DNA of 41,006 bases from Bacteroidales bacterium (GCA_012513795.1 JAAZBN010000252.1:1-41006), one strand, 5' to 3'; numbered from the stretch's first letter, positions 1 to 8,104 are shown. Made by a program: numbers and translations. Notes: generated from the letters alone by a model not told the origin.

Positions 1-39
1 CTCCCGAACCCGCCCGCCCTGCAGGCTGGCACCTTCGCT

Positions 40-62
40 GAAATTGCCCACCGGGCAATTTC
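40..62. repeat. Perfect 10-bp inverted repeat near the left edge
   Basis: GAAATTGCCC and GGGCAATTTC flank a 3-nt loop, so the stretch can form a strong hairpin. No T-run follows, so it is not an obvious intrinsic terminator. Stop codons interrupt all plus-strand frames within about 120 nt. This may be the decayed or 3' end of a short gene cassette that enters from the left, but the window is too short on this side to tell. Confidence 0.5.
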
Positions 63-129
63 TTAACGCTCGGTCCGGTTCGAGCCCCAGCTGGATCACG
101 AGGCCACAGGAAGGCTGCTGACACAGAGA

Positions 130-164
130 AAGGGCTATCCCGATGGGACAGCCCTTCTCTTTTC
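130..164 (+). terminator. Intrinsic terminator, possibly bidirectional
   Basis: AAGGGCT pairs with AGCCCTT. An inner TCCC/GGGA stem is separated from it by one mismatched position, and CTCTTTTC follows on the plus strand. It would end a plus-strand transcript entering from the left of the window. It also lies just beyond the stop of the minus-strand Lrp gene and may serve both. Confidence 0.6.
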
Positions 165-179
165 ATCTGTATGTCATAG

Positions 180-650
180 TTACTTTGACAACACAGGTAT
201 CTGCCTGCTTATCGACTCCTCTAGTGAGATGAGAGTTTCGGTCCGCATAATGCCGGTGATGGCCTGTATCTTTTCTGTCAGGACCTCACGCAGATGCTCA
301 TTGTCATGCGTATAGACCTTGATAAAGAGTGAATAGTTGCCGGTAGTGTAGTGACATTCAATGACTTCAGGAATATCCTTCAGTTTATTGATCACCTCCT
401 TGTATTTCCCCGGATTGTCAAGATAGAGACCTATGTATGCACAGGTCCTGAACCCGACAAGTATAGGGTCAACCTTAAACTCAGATCCTTTTATAACACC
501 CAGCCGGATCAGTCGCTGAACCCTCTGATGGATAGCTGCACCTGATACGTTGCAGTCGCGTGCAACCTCGAGATACGGGATCCTCGCATTCTTGGTTATG
601 ATGTCCAGTATCTTTCTGTCCAGATTGTCAATTTGCAAATTTTCTGCCAT
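180..650 (-). CDS. Lrp/AsnC family transcriptional regulator
   Basis: A 156-residue protein of typical Lrp/AsnC length. Residues about 5-65 form the AsnC-type winged helix-turn-helix (starting NLDRKILDIITKNAR, with recognition helix GAAIHQRVQRL). Residues about 72-150 form the RAM ligand-binding domain, including the GNYSLFIKVY strand. Members of this family sense amino acids and control amino-acid metabolism and transport as dimers or octamers; the effector cannot be read from sequence. It lies 71 bp downstream of pyrD on the same strand. That gap is AT-rich and could hold its own promoter, so I do not assume it is co-transcribed with pyrKD. Confidence 0.93.
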   Translation of the reverse strand: MAENLQIDNLDRKILDIITKNARIPYLEVARDCNVSGAAIHQRVQRLIRLGVIKGSEFKVDPILVGFRTCAYIGLYLDNPGKYKEVINKLKDIPEVIECHYTTGNYSLFIKVYTHDNEHLREVLTEKIQAITGIMRTETLISLEESISRQIPVLSK

Positions 651-721
651 GATTACTTTCTATAATTTAGTCAATGAATACAATTCCGCCCTTAAAGTTA
701 CAAATTTAAAGCAAATTGAAA

Positions 722-1636
722 TTATATCCTATTTATTATACCAGTAATTCTTCTGACAGAATCCAGATTTTTTCCAACCAGGAATTTCTCAATACCCTTT
801 TTCACATCAATTCCCGTTCGCGGCTCGATGAATGATGCCGTACCCACCTGTATGGCTGTAGCCCCTGCCATCAGGAATTCGAGGGCGTCTGTTGCATTCA
901 TTATCCCTCCGAGGCCGATCACGGGTATATTGACAGTCCGGGCCACCTGCCATACCATCCTGAGGGCCACTGGCTTGACTGCCGGCCCCGATAGTCCTCC
1001 GGTGATGGTAGACAGTTTCGGCTTCATGGTTGTCACATCGACAGCCATTCCCAGCAGTGTATTGATCAGTGAAACTGCTTCAGCTCCCTCCTCCTCGGAT
1101 ATGCGGGCAAACTCGGTAATATCTGTCACATTGGGTGAAAGTTTCACTATGAGAGTCTTTCTATAAACCTTCCGGACGGCTGAAATTACCTCCCTGGCTG
1201 AAGCGGGATTAGTCCCGAAGATCATCCCGCCTTTCTTCACGTTGGGGCAGGAGATATTCAGTTCGATGGCGGGAACTGCACTGAGGCGCTGGATTCGTTC
1301 AGACAGTTCGACATAATCCTCAATTGTATTGCCATTTACATTGACAATGACATTTGTGTCATATTCTGCAAGGCGAGGATAGATATTCTTTTCGAAATAG
1401 TCAATTCCTTTATTTTGCAATCCGACAGCGTTGAGCATTCCCGATGCTGTTTCTGCCATCCGGGGGTATTGGTTGCCTTCCCTGGGCTCAAGGGTAGTGC
1501 CCTTAACGATAATTGCCCCGAGTTCAGAAAGATCCATGAAATCATCCAGTTCGGCCCCGTAACCGCATGTTCCGGAGGCAAGCATGACTGGATTACGCAT
1601 CTCGAGTGATCCGATTCTTGTCCTTAGGTCTGCCAT
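722..1636 (-). CDS. pyrD: Dihydroorotate dehydrogenase, catalytic subunit (class 1B)
   Basis: Oxidises dihydroorotate to orotate in pyrimidine synthesis, using FMN. The 304-residue TIM barrel has the family marks: SGTCGYG near the N-terminus, NVNGNT, the catalytic cysteine in ELNISCPN (C130, typical of class 1), VKLSPNVTD, and the FMN-phosphate loops [10 protein letters not shown] and GLGGI. Its start overlaps the end of pyrK by 13 bp. This is the class 1B arrangement, in which PyrK passes electrons to NAD rather than to fumarate or quinone, and it fits an anaerobe. The overlap implies translational coupling in a pyrK-pyrD operon. Confidence 0.96.
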   Translation of the reverse strand: MADLRTRIGSLEMRNPVMLASGTCGYGAELDDFMDLSELGAIIVKGTTLEPREGNQYPRMAETASGMLNAVGLQNKGIDYFEKNIYPRLAEYDTNVIVNVNGNTIEDYVELSERIQRLSAVPAIELNISCPNVKKGGMIFGTNPASAREVISAVRKVYRKTLIVKLSPNVTDITEFARISEEEGAEAVSLINTLLGMAVDVTTMKPKLSTITGGLSGPAVKPVALRMVWQVARTVNIPVIGLGGIMNATDALEFLMAGATAIQVGTASFIEPRTGIDVKKGIEKFLVGKNLDSVRRITGIINRI

Positions 1637-2400
1637 TTCAGATGATTGATATTGAATACCGGGCCGTCAGTACAGGAGCAAAGGTTTCCTGAAGTTGTCG
1701 GCACAACGCAGCAGAGGCATATTCCCATTCCGCAGGCCATGAGATTTTCAAGCGATACCTCACAGAAGATATTTCTGCGGCGACACTCGGCAGCCACAGC
1801 CATCATCATCGGTTCAGGACCGCAGCAGTAGACCCTGTCCCACTCCTCTTCCCTGAAGGCGGGGATGTCGGTTACAAAGCCCTTATGTCCCTGTGAACCG
1901 TCCTCGGTGGAGATCCATACCGGTCCCAGCTTCAGAAATTCATCGTGTTCGAGAATCCTGGAGCGATTCCTGAAACCCAGGGCAAAGTGAGGCTGAACAC
2001 CAGATTCGCTTATTTTCCTGGCGAGGTAGAGCAGAGGGGCCATACCGCAGCCGCCACCAGTAAGAATTACCTTCTCGCCTGCCAGGGGTAGGGTGAATGA
2101 ATTGCCCAGAGGATAGATCAGGTTAAGCCTGTCTCCCGGCGTAAGGCGTGACAGTCTTTCAGTTCCCGGCCCGACAGCCTGCACCAGAAGAGAAAGGGTA
2201 CCGGAACCTGTGTCAACGTCGTGTACTGATAGCGGTCTGCGGAGAAAGGTAGCAGGACTGTCATCAACCAGCGCCTGCACAAACTGTCCAGGTCTTATTT
2301 CGGGTAATCCGTCCGCAGATTGTACTCTCAGGAGAAAGAAACCTTCTGTCAGCCTTCTGTTCTCAGTAACCTTAAGATCTTCAACCCGCTTTTTCATCAC
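1624..2400 (-). CDS. pyrK: Dihydroorotate dehydrogenase electron-transfer subunit
   Basis: The FAD and [2Fe-2S] partner of PyrD, moving electrons from its FMN to NAD+. In the 258 residues I see a ferredoxin-reductase-type FAD domain ([10 protein letters not shown]), an NAD-binding domain opening with [13 protein letters not shown], the CCGPEPMM motif, and a C-terminal cysteine cluster CGMGICLCC (C223, C228, C231) followed by LCSC. That cluster matches the PyrK iron-sulfur ligands. It is first in the pyrKD operon. A perfect TAnnTTTG -7 element (TATTTTTG) lies just upstream, overlapping nothing but the 41-bp gap to the XRE gene. Confidence 0.95.
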   Translation of the reverse strand: MMKKRVEDLKVTENRRLTEGFFLLRVQSADGLPEIRPGQFVQALVDDSPATFLRRPLSVHDVDTGSGTLSLLVQAVGPGTERLSRLTPGDRLNLIYPLGNSFTLPLAGEKVILTGGGCGMAPLLYLARKISESGVQPHFALGFRNRSRILEHDEFLKLGPVWISTEDGSQGHKGFVTDIPAFREEEWDRVYCCGPEPMMMAVAAECRRRNIFCEVSLENLMACGMGICLCCVVPTTSGNLCSCTDGPVFNINHLKWQT

Positions 2401-2413
2401 GCCACTTTAACAG

Positions 2414-2421
2414 CAAAAATA
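2414..2421 (-). promoter_or_regulatory. Candidate -7 promoter element for pyrK-pyrD
   Basis: Read on the minus strand this is TATTTTTG, a perfect match to the Bacteroidota TAnnTTTG element. It lies about 15 bp before the pyrK start in a gap of only 41 bp. No convincing -33 TTTG is present, so the call rests on one box and its position. Confidence 0.4.
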
Positions 2422-2441
2422 GACAATTTAAGGAAACCCGG

Positions 2442-2888
2442 TCAGGTTGGAAGATATTCAGTAAATGTTTTGTCGGAATAGAACATAATGATCCTTGTTA
2501 TACGGCGTGTGCTCAATTCAGATGGCTCACTGTGACCAACTTCACCCTCTGAAGTCATTTCAGAGCTCTCAGAAGTCTCAAAGACTGCCTGCATACTATC
2601 TGTCAGTCCATTCCGCGTTTCTTCCCCTGATCCGTCCGGAGGCATATCATCACCGAATAGGGTGGGCTGGGATACAGTGTTGTACATCGGACCCCTCCCG
2701 AACAACAGCCATTCAGCGGACAGGGAAGAATACCTGTGAAGCATCTTAATCACAAAATCAAGGCTTGGGTTATTTCTTCCGGAAAGAATATGCGAAATCC
2801 CCGAAGCCTGAACGCCAATTTCATCTGCAAACTGGGCGTAACTCTTGTTTTCATTCTGTAAGAAGGCCTGAATCCGATCTTTCATCAT
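2442..2888 (-). CDS. XRE-family helix-turn-helix transcriptional regulator
   Basis: A 148-residue repressor-like protein. Residues about 5-65 form a Cro/C1-type HTH (SYAQFADEIGVQASGISHILSGRN). The next stretch, WLLFGRGPMY, is a feature I associate with phage-repressor-like XRE proteins in Bacteroidota. A low-complexity acidic linker rich in Ser, Glu and Thr follows, then a short C-terminal segment (RRITRIIMFYSDKTF). No peptidase or ligand domain is visible. The gene faces an unusually long control region with five copies of a 12-bp dyad. The nearest copy overlaps its predicted -7 element, so autorepression is likely (inference). Two ATGs in tandem open the frame; either could be the start. 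Confidence 0.85.
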   Translation of the reverse strand: MMKDRIQAFLQNENKSYAQFADEIGVQASGISHILSGRNNPSLDFVIKMLHRYSSLSAEWLLFGRGPMYNTVSQPTLFGDDMPPDGSGEETRNGLTDSMQAVFETSESSEMTSEGEVGHSEPSELSTRRITRIIMFYSDKTFTEYLPT

Positions 2889-2900
2889 ATAAACAGCTTT

Positions 2901-2912
2901 TTACAAATGTAA
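2901..2912. promoter_or_regulatory. Operator 1, TTACANNTGTAA dyad
   Basis: TTACAAATGTAA is a perfect 5-2-5 dyad. Read on the minus strand it contains TACATTTG, a perfect TAnnTTTG -7 element about 15-20 bp upstream of the XRE start. A protein bound here would block the promoter. Confidence 0.6.
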
Positions 2913-2924
2913 ATAATTATCATT

Positions 2925-2936
2925 TTACATCTGTAA
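2925..2936. promoter_or_regulatory. Operator 2, TTACANNTGTAA dyad
   Basis: TTACATCTGTAA lies 24 bp from operator 1, close to two helical turns, so bound dimers would sit on the same DNA face. Confidence 0.55.
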
Positions 2937-2947
2937 TTTAATTGTAT

Positions 2948-2959
2948 TTACATGTGTAA
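2948..2959. promoter_or_regulatory. Operator 3, TTACANNTGTAA dyad
   Basis: TTACATGTGTAA lies 23 bp from operator 2, completing a phased row of three sites upstream of the XRE gene. Confidence 0.55.
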
Positions 2960-3243
2960 TTATAAAACAGATTATCGTCTTAGATATAGAATTATCCATG
3001 ACGCAAATATGGGTAAACAACCTCTAACTATCTGATCTATTACTGTAGTTTAGAATTTTATATATGTTGATTAACAGTCATATATGTAAAAATTAATATG
3101 CAAATCTAATGAATTGCCCCATCTCATATATAATAAACCTTTATCCCAGGTTTAACTGAATAGCATAATAGTTTGATATACAACATATTATTGTTAACAT
3201 TACAGATTATCAGGAGAACTTTACATGAGTATGTCTGATTTGA

Positions 3244-3255
3244 TTACATATGTAA
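3244..3255. promoter_or_regulatory. Operator 4, TTACANNTGTAA dyad
   Basis: TTACATATGTAA is a fully palindromic copy. It belongs to the second cluster, nearer the symporter gene, and lies 46 bp (twice 23) from operator 5. Confidence 0.55.
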
Positions 3256-3289
3256 AGATATATTGTAAAGATTCAATGATTTCTTGCGA

Positions 3290-3301
3290 TTACATTTGTA
3301 A
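3290..3301. promoter_or_regulatory. Operator 5, TTACANNTGTAA dyad with a plus-strand -7 element
   Basis: TTACATTTGTAA contains TACATTTG on the plus strand, a perfect TAnnTTTG -7 box pointing towards the symporter gene. If used, it would give a leader of about 235 nt. No good -33 box is visible, so the promoter part is tentative. Confidence 0.5.
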
Positions 3302-3540
3302 TTTGTTATTCCGGCCGGTCTGACCTTACAGGTTGATTGTTTATAGTGAGGTGCTTTTCTACCCTCCTGCAGTCAAGTCGTGGAGAATTCAATTTTTTCC
3401 GCCATTCTGTACTGTAGCATGAAATATTAAATTCTGGAAACATAATTTAAAACATCTTTTATGGAGTAATCTTTTAATTATCTTCAACCGCCAAAGGATA
3501 AAGCGCATTTTCTATCTGATCCGGTATTAACATTTAGCAT

Positions 3541-4776
3541 ATGGTTAAAAGAAAATTCTCTCTTGCCATGCATTGGCAGATACTTATCATGCTGGCACTG
3601 GGTGGTTTGTTTGGTTATTTCTTCCCACATCTCACAAAGTATACCAACTGGATGGGTGAAATCTTTCTCCGGGGACTGAACATGGTTATCGTTCCACTCA
3701 TCTTCTGTTCCATCATGACAGGTGTGGCAAGTGTAGGTACTGCTGAGAACCTTGGGCGGTTAGGGTTAAAGACAATGGGGTACTACGTTCTCTCAACCTT
3801 TCTGGCCATAGTCACAGGATTTTTGTTAGTCCAGCTGATTAAGCCGGGCATAGGGGCTGATCTGGGTCTGCAGGTACCTGTGGAAGAAATATCTACGGGC
3901 AAGGAGAGTTTCGGGCAGACGCTGATCAACATTGTTCCCACCAACATCATCAAGGCGATGTCTGAGGCTCACATGCTTTCAATCATCTTCTTTGCGATCC
4001 TGGCGGGATTCTTTGTCACCCGGGTAGGTGAGAAATCCAGGGTAGCGTTGGTTGATGTAGTGACTGCCATTCTGGACGTCATAATGAAGATCACGCTGTT
4101 TGTGATCAGGTTTACTCCCCTGGGAGTCTTCAGCATCATTGCCAAGGTGCTGTCCCAGCAGATCAACAGCGGGAACCAGGTAGGCGAAGTTATTGGCAGC
4201 ATGGGGATATATTTCCTTACCGTGGTGCTTGGCCTGGTCATACAGGGATTCATTACGCTTCCGTTGCTTGTGAAGTTCCTTGGCAGGGCCAATCCGATGA
4301 AGCATCTGAGGAACATGTCAACAGTAATTTTAACAGCCTTCTCCACCTCCTCCTCCAACGCCACGCTCCCTCTTTCCATGGAGACTGTTGAGACAAAGAA
4401 TGGTGTCTCGAACAAGATTGCCAGTTTCACTTTGCCTCTGGGTGCTACCATTAACATGAACGGCACCGCCCTGTATGAATGCGTGGCGGTTATGTTCATT
4501 GCTCAGGCTTACGGCATAGACCTTACGTTGGGTCAGCAGCTGGTAGTGGTGTTTACGGCCCTGCTTGCAGCCATCGGGTCAGCGGGCATCCCCATGGCCG
4601 GCCTTGTAATGATGGCAGTAGTGCTTAATGCTGTGGGATTACCTCTTGAAGGTATCGGACTGATCCTTGCCGTGGACCGTATCCTCGACATGTTCCGGAC
4701 AGCCATCAATGTTTACGGTGATACCTGCGGTGCCGTAATCATTGCCAAGTCAGAAGGAGAAGAGCTCCATGTGTAA
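3541..4776 (+). CDS. Dicarboxylate/amino acid:cation symporter (DAACS family)
   Basis: A 411-residue inner-membrane transporter of the GltP/DctA family. It imports glutamate, aspartate or C4-dicarboxylates with Na+ or H+. Family marks are the N-terminal hydrophobic helices, the serine-rich re-entrant loop STSSSNATLP, the cation- and substrate-binding NMNGTALYE motif (the family usually has NMDGTALYE), and the second re-entrant loop IGSAGIPMAG. An aspartate and a polar tail (DRILDMFRTAINVYGD) close the substrate site. Substrate cannot be decided from sequence. Its promoter region holds operators 4 and 5, so it may be controlled by the divergent XRE protein. Confidence 0.93.
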   Translation: MVKRKFSLAMHWQILIMLALGGLFGYFFPHLTKYTNWMGEIFLRGLNMVIVPLIFCSIMTGVASVGTAENLGRLGLKTMGYYVLSTFLAIVTGFLLVQLIKPGIGADLGLQVPVEEISTGKESFGQTLINIVPTNIIKAMSEAHMLSIIFFAILAGFFVTRVGEKSRVALVDVVTAILDVIMKITLFVIRFTPLGVFSIIAKVLSQQINSGNQVGEVIGSMGIYFLTVVLGLVIQGFITLPLLVKFLGRANPMKHLRNMSTVILTAFSTSSSNATLPLSMETVETKNGVSNKIASFTLPLGATINMNGTALYECVAVMFIAQAYGIDLTLGQQLVVVFTALLAAIGSAGIPMAGLVMMAVVLNAVGLPLEGIGLILAVDRILDMFRTAINVYGDTCGAVIIAKSEGEELHV

Positions 4777-4782
4777 TCTGAA

Positions 4783-4830
4783 TCTGCAGTCATCAAAGTT
4801 AAATTGACTGACTGCTGACTGCAGACTGGT
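4783..4830. repeat. Inverted repeat and heptamer-like repeats between convergent genes
   Basis: TCTGCAGTCA (4783-4792) and TGACTGCAGA (4816-4825) form a perfect 10-bp inverted repeat. The right side is also a short tandem run of 7-bp units, GACTGCT, GACTGCA, GACTGGT (4810-4830). No T-run follows on either strand, so this is not a textbook terminator. It fills the gap between the symporter and the SlyD gene, which converge here. Confidence 0.6.
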
Positions 4831-4832
4831 TA

Positions 4833-5369
4833 CTATCCGCAGCTGCCGCCGCAGCCGCTGTTTTTGCTGCCGCATGAGGAGCAGCCGCCGGCTGAGGGTC
4901 CCATGAGTTCTTCAGGTGTTGCTTCACGCACACCCACCACCTTTCCGGCAAAATGGAGGTCAGTGCCGGCAAGAGGATGATTGAAATCCATCTTCACGAA
5001 AGCATCCCCGATCTCTACCACAACACCGTTCATGCGGTTACCCTGGGAGTCCATCATAGGGACGGTATTGCCCACGTAGCACACCTCGCTCCTGAGCACA
5101 CCTTCATCCTCAAATATGTTCCTGGGAAGATTTATTACCATCTCTTCTCGCAACTCACCGTAGGCATCAACAGCCGGAAGGCTGAATTCAAATGAAGCTC
5201 CCTCTTCCAGTCCTGCCAGGTTTGCTTCGAATGCCGGCAGGAGTCTGCCTGCCCCGAAGACAAATCCCAGAGGAGCAGTTTCTTCCACCGTCTCTATAAC
5301 CCTGCCATCCCTGTCGCCCTCGTGGAGGGTATAAACCAGTGAAGCAAATCTGTTGTTTTCAATCTTCAT
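4833..5369 (-). CDS. FKBP-type peptidyl-prolyl cis-trans isomerase, SlyD-like
   Basis: A 178-residue cytoplasmic folding helper. It has the split FKBP domain around an inserted chaperone flap: the N-terminal half ends in FVFGAGRLLPAFEANLAGLEEG, and the flap covers about residues 70-130. The C-terminal half (DFNHPLAGTDLHFAGKVVGV) carries the NHPLAG motif diagnostic of SlyD-type FKBPs. The tail GGCSSCGSKNSGCGGSCG has five cysteines, resembling the nickel/zinc-binding tail of SlyD, so a metal-trafficking role is possible. It lacks any signal peptide. The start ATG is preceded by an A/T-rich leader without a clear Shine-Dalgarno, as is usual in this phylum. Confidence 0.93.
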   Translation of the reverse strand: MKIENNRFASLVYTLHEGDRDGRVIETVEETAPLGFVFGAGRLLPAFEANLAGLEEGASFEFSLPAVDAYGELREEMVINLPRNIFEDEGVLRSEVCYVGNTVPMMDSQGNRMNGVVVEIGDAFVKMDFNHPLAGTDLHFAGKVVGVREATPEELMGPSAGGCSSCGSKNSGCGGSCG

Positions 5370-5409
5370 AATTATTTTATTTAAAATACTTTAATATAAT
5401 TCATATAAA

Positions 5410-5976
5410 TTAAAAATAGAACTCTATCCTGATTTCCGGAGTATCATGCAATCCATACTCATTACCGGTAATACTCCATAAGAAGGTGATGTTGAGGCTC
5501 GCTTTTTTGCCTGCCTTCTGTGATATCCCTGCTCCTGCCAGGAAGCTGCCGTAATACATGCGGCCCGAGCCTTCCGGTTCAGTTGTGAAAAAGGCTTTCT
5601 CCAGGCTGAGTGCTTCATACTCTGCATGAGCAAAGATACCGGTATTCATTCCAATGGGAATGATATTGTTCAGATCCTGTATCAGTGTCAGCTGGGTCAT
5701 TGCCCGCCCGCCGTATATTGTGGTTCTGCCAAAAGGATCCTTGAAATATTGAAATGAGGGTCCGGCGCCCACGGCAATCCTCGGAAGAAGCCATATACCC
5801 ACTATAGGCGCTACTTCGATATTCGTCACTGTTCCGAACTGGAGTCCGAATGAGCCTCCGAAGAAGAGTCGCTGTCTCAGCGGAGGAGTCTCCTCCCGTG
5901 TTGTCTTCTCCATCTCCTGTCCGGCCACTCCTGCAGCCATCACCAGCAAAACCGCAATTGTCAGGATCTTTTTCAT
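5410..5976 (-). CDS. Small outer-membrane beta-barrel-like protein, unknown function
   Basis: I place the start at the internal ATG giving MKKILTIAVLLVMAAGVAGQ, a clear Sec signal peptide. The longer frame in the ORF track adds an implausible 24-residue extension and would overlap the divergent SDR gene's region. The mature part, about 170 residues, alternates hydrophobic and polar residues in strands rich in Gly and aromatics (FFGGSFGLQFGTVTNIEVAP, then GIWLLPRIAVGAGPSFQYF). It ends IRIEFYF, with a terminal aromatic like many outer-membrane barrels. The enzyme class is unknown. It resembles the small OmpX-like or porin-family barrels common in Bacteroidota; the fold is inferred. Confidence 0.75.
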   Translation of the reverse strand: MKKILTIAVLLVMAAGVAGQEMEKTTREETPPLRQRLFFGGSFGLQFGTVTNIEVAPIVGIWLLPRIAVGAGPSFQYFKDPFGRTTIYGGRAMTQLTLIQDLNNIIPIGMNTGIFAHAEYEALSLEKAFFTTEPEGSGRMYYGSFLAGAGISQKAGKKASLNITFLWSITGNEYGLHDTPEIRIEFYF

Positions 5977-6086
5977 TATCACCATTAACCTCATTTTGAG
6001 GCTACAAATAAAATCAAAAAAGAGTAAATTTACAGTAAATGACCGCATTAAATAACTCTTTATCTCACTATTATACTGACAATAAG

Positions 6087-6782
6087 ATGAATATAGTAAT
6101 AACAGGATCTTCTTCAGGTATTGGACGCGAAGTGGCTCTCCGGCTTTCGGATAGCCCGCAAAACAGAATCTATGCTATTGCCCGTGGCACAAAGTCGCTA
6201 CAAAGCCTCTCCGGTGCATCGAGACATGAAAATATAATTGCAGTGCCCATGGATATCACCTCCGGCCAGTCGTCGCTCAGAGAGCTTAAAAACAGGCTGA
6301 AACGGGAGACCGGCAGGCTGGATATACTGATAAACAACGCCGGCCACCTGGTGAACAAGCCTTTTGAGGATCACAGTGAAGCTGATATAGCATCATCTCT
6401 TTCGGTGAATTTTGTCTCTGCAGCAATGCTGACGGCAGAGTTGCTGCCACTGATGGAAAGAGGGTCACATGTGGTTAACATAGGCAGCATGGGAGGGTTT
6501 CAGGGAAGCCTCAAGTTTCCGGGCCTCTCGTGGTACAGTGCCACCAAGGGCGCACTGGCCATTCTTACCGAATGTCTGGCAGCTGAATATTCAGAGAGGG
6601 GCATCTCATTCAACTGTCTCTGTCCGGGTGCTGTGCAGACAGAGATGTTCAGCAAGGCTTTCCCCGGCTTCAGCGCGCCAGTGTCGGCAGCCGACATGGC
6701 ATCATTCATAGCCGATTTTGCCGTTAACGGCAAAAGATTTTTCAACGGGAAGATACTGCCGGTGGCATTGTCATCGCCATAA
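6087..6782 (+). CDS. Short-chain dehydrogenase/reductase (SDR)
   Basis: A 231-residue NAD(P)-dependent oxidoreductase, counted from the internal ATG. The protein opens MNIVITGSSSGIGREVA, placing the Rossmann TGxxxGxG motif at the usual position. The longer frame from 6039 adds 16 unlikely residues. Other marks are NNAGHL, the catalytic serine in VNIGSMGG, and the YxxxK pair in WYSATKGALA. CPGAVQTEMF matches the classical cofactor-adjacent loop. The substrate is unknown. The gene is divergent from the barrel protein and convergent with the fermentation operon, with repeats in the gap after it. Confidence 0.9.
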   Translation: MNIVITGSSSGIGREVALRLSDSPQNRIYAIARGTKSLQSLSGASRHENIIAVPMDITSGQSSLRELKNRLKRETGRLDILINNAGHLVNKPFEDHSEADIASSLSVNFVSAAMLTAELLPLMERGSHVVNIGSMGGFQGSLKFPGLSWYSATKGALAILTECLAAEYSERGISFNCLCPGAVQTEMFSKAFPGFSAPVSAADMASFIADFAVNGKRFFNGKILPVALSSP

Positions 6783-6792
6783 AGCGGGGCAA

Positions 6793-6880
6793 GGTCGTGC
6801 GGTCGTGCGGTCGTGCGGTCGTGCGGTCTTGCGGTCTTGCGGTCGTGCGGTCTTGCGGTCTTGCGGTCTTGCGGTCGTGT
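6793..6880. repeat. Octamer tandem repeat, 11 copies of GGTCKTGC
   Basis: Eleven contiguous 8-bp units alternate between GGTCGTGC and GGTCTTGC; the last ends in T. An 8-bp unit reads through all frames, so the overlapping ORFs with Arg/Ser/Cys/Gly or Ala/Arg/Pro/His/Asp runs are artefacts of the repeat. It lies between the convergent SDR gene and buk. Confidence 0.95.
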
Positions 6881-6988
6881 CGGAGCACGGTGCAGATCCC
6901 GGCCGGAGGGCCGGTACATGCAGTCAGTCATACATCAGGATGCAGGGATCAAAAGAGAGTCAACGTTATTCAGGCATTGACTAAAGTC

Positions 6989-7016
6989 AAATCGAAAATC
7001 GACAATCGACAATCCG
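6989..7016. repeat. Heptamer tandem repeat, four units
   Basis: AAATCGA, AAATCGA, CAATCGA and CAATCCG follow each other without spacers just beyond the buk stop codon. The period is 7 bp, the same as the unrelated arrays at 15304 and 31406. Confidence 0.75.
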
Positions 7017-7019
7017 GAT

Positions 7020-8099
7020 TTATGCTTTGTATTCCTTTACTGAAATTCGGCCAGTGACGGCCAGGTAGCCATTGAATGCCAATGCCTTAAGTTCATCCTC
7101 GCCAGGGTAGACAAAGACCGGGGCAATGTAATTTACCCTCGCCTTGATTCTCTCCACATGAGCGTTATCGTATGCCAGACCTCCTGTCAGAATAACTGAG
7201 TCCACCTCCCCGTGCAGTACGGCTGACATAGCGCCTATCTCCTTGGCTGTCTGGTAGCTGCATCCTTCGATGACCAGGGCTGCATGTGGGTCGCCCTCAC
7301 CGGCCCGTTTTGATGCCTCCATAAAGCTGTTAGTGCCAAGATATGCCACCATTCCGCCCTTTCCGGCCAGCATTGCCTTCACCTCAGCAGGTGTGAACCT
7401 ACCGCTCAGGCAAAGTTCTGCCAGCTGCCATGATGGCAGGCCGCCGCTGCGCTCGGGTGAATAGGGACCATCGCCATTGAGGGCGTTGTTGACATCAATC
7501 ACCCTGCCTCTGCTGTGAGCGCCCACGCTTATCCCTCCGCCCATGTGTGCCACTATCAGGTTAAGATCTTCATACTCTTTGCCTACCGTGGAGGCATAAA
7601 TCCTGGCAACTGCCTTCTGGTTAAGGGCGTGAAAGATCGACCGTCTGCTGATAAGGGGATGTCCCGAGAGTCGTGCCAGAGGATCCAGTTCATCTACCAC
7701 AACGGGATCAACAATATAAGCTCTGGCATCGGGTAACGGATCTGCAATCATGTCGGCAAGCAGTGCACCCAGGTTGCTTGCATGTTCGCCGTTGACAGCT
7801 TCAAAAAGGTGTTTCCTCATCAACTCATTTACCTCGTAGATACCTGATTCAATGGGATTCACGAGTCCTCCCCTGCCCACCACGGCAACAACATCCTGCA
7901 TATCTGTTCCTGCCTTCTTCAGGGCTTCCATTATCAAACTGTACCTGAAAGGCAACTGGTCTGTCATTCTGTGGTATCCGGCCAGTTCATCCGTACTGTG
8001 TCTCAATGTCTCCTCAAGTACCTGTTCGGTCCCGGCATACACAGCAAATTTGGAGCTTGTGGAGCCTGGATTGATTGCCAGTATAAGTCTTTGTTTCAT
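7020..8099 (-). CDS. buk: Butyrate kinase
   Basis: Transfers phosphate between an acyl phosphate and ADP, yielding ATP and a free carboxylate (butyrate or a branched-chain acid). The 359-residue protein has the ASKHA phosphate-1 loop INPGSTSSKFAVY at the N-terminus, the phosphate-2 loop HMGGGISVGAHSRGRVID near residue 185, and the adenosine-binding ILTGGLAYD near residue 305. It is clearly separate from AckA in length and motifs. It is last in the five-gene operon, 5 bp after ptb. Whether the true substrate is butyrate, isobutyrate or isovalerate cannot be read from sequence. Confidence 0.95.
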   Translation of the reverse strand: MKQRLILAINPGSTSSKFAVYAGTEQVLEETLRHSTDELAGYHRMTDQLPFRYSLIMEALKKAGTDMQDVVAVVGRGGLVNPIESGIYEVNELMRKHLFEAVNGEHASNLGALLADMIADPLPDARAYIVDPVVVDELDPLARLSGHPLISRRSIFHALNQKAVARIYASTVGKEYEDLNLIVAHMGGGISVGAHSRGRVIDVNNALNGDGPYSPERSGGLPSWQLAELCLSGRFTPAEVKAMLAGKGGMVAYLGTNSFMEASKRAGEGDPHAALVIEGCSYQTAKEIGAMSAVLHGEVDSVILTGGLAYDNAHVERIKARVNYIAPVFVYPGEDELKALAFNGYLAVTGRISVKEYKA

Positions 8100-8104
8100 C
8101 CGTT

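Larger units (their letters stand above)
2889..3540. other. 652-bp AT-rich divergent control region
   Basis: No convincing gene is present between the XRE regulator (minus) and the symporter (plus). The region is much richer in A and T than the flanking genes. It holds two clusters of TTACANNTGTAA dyads, near the XRE gene and around 3244-3301, plus scattered half sites. A 32-codon frame at 3225-3323 has an AGGAG upstream, but it runs through the operators and resembles nothing I recognise. Confidence 0.6.

Noticed and set aside
77-90. GGTTCGAGCCCC resembles a tRNA T-arm
   Set aside because: The flanking bases do not form the five-pair T stem, and no acceptor stem or anticodon arm fits around it.
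3225-3323. A 32-codon plus-strand frame with AGGAG upstream in the control region
   Set aside because: It runs through two operator sites, has no recognisable motif and an AT-driven composition. It may be chance.
6500-6931. ORFs across 6500-7057 with Arg-Pro-His-Asp or Arg-Ser-Cys-Gly runs
   Set aside because: They are translations of the 8-bp repeat array plus the antisense of the SDR gene.
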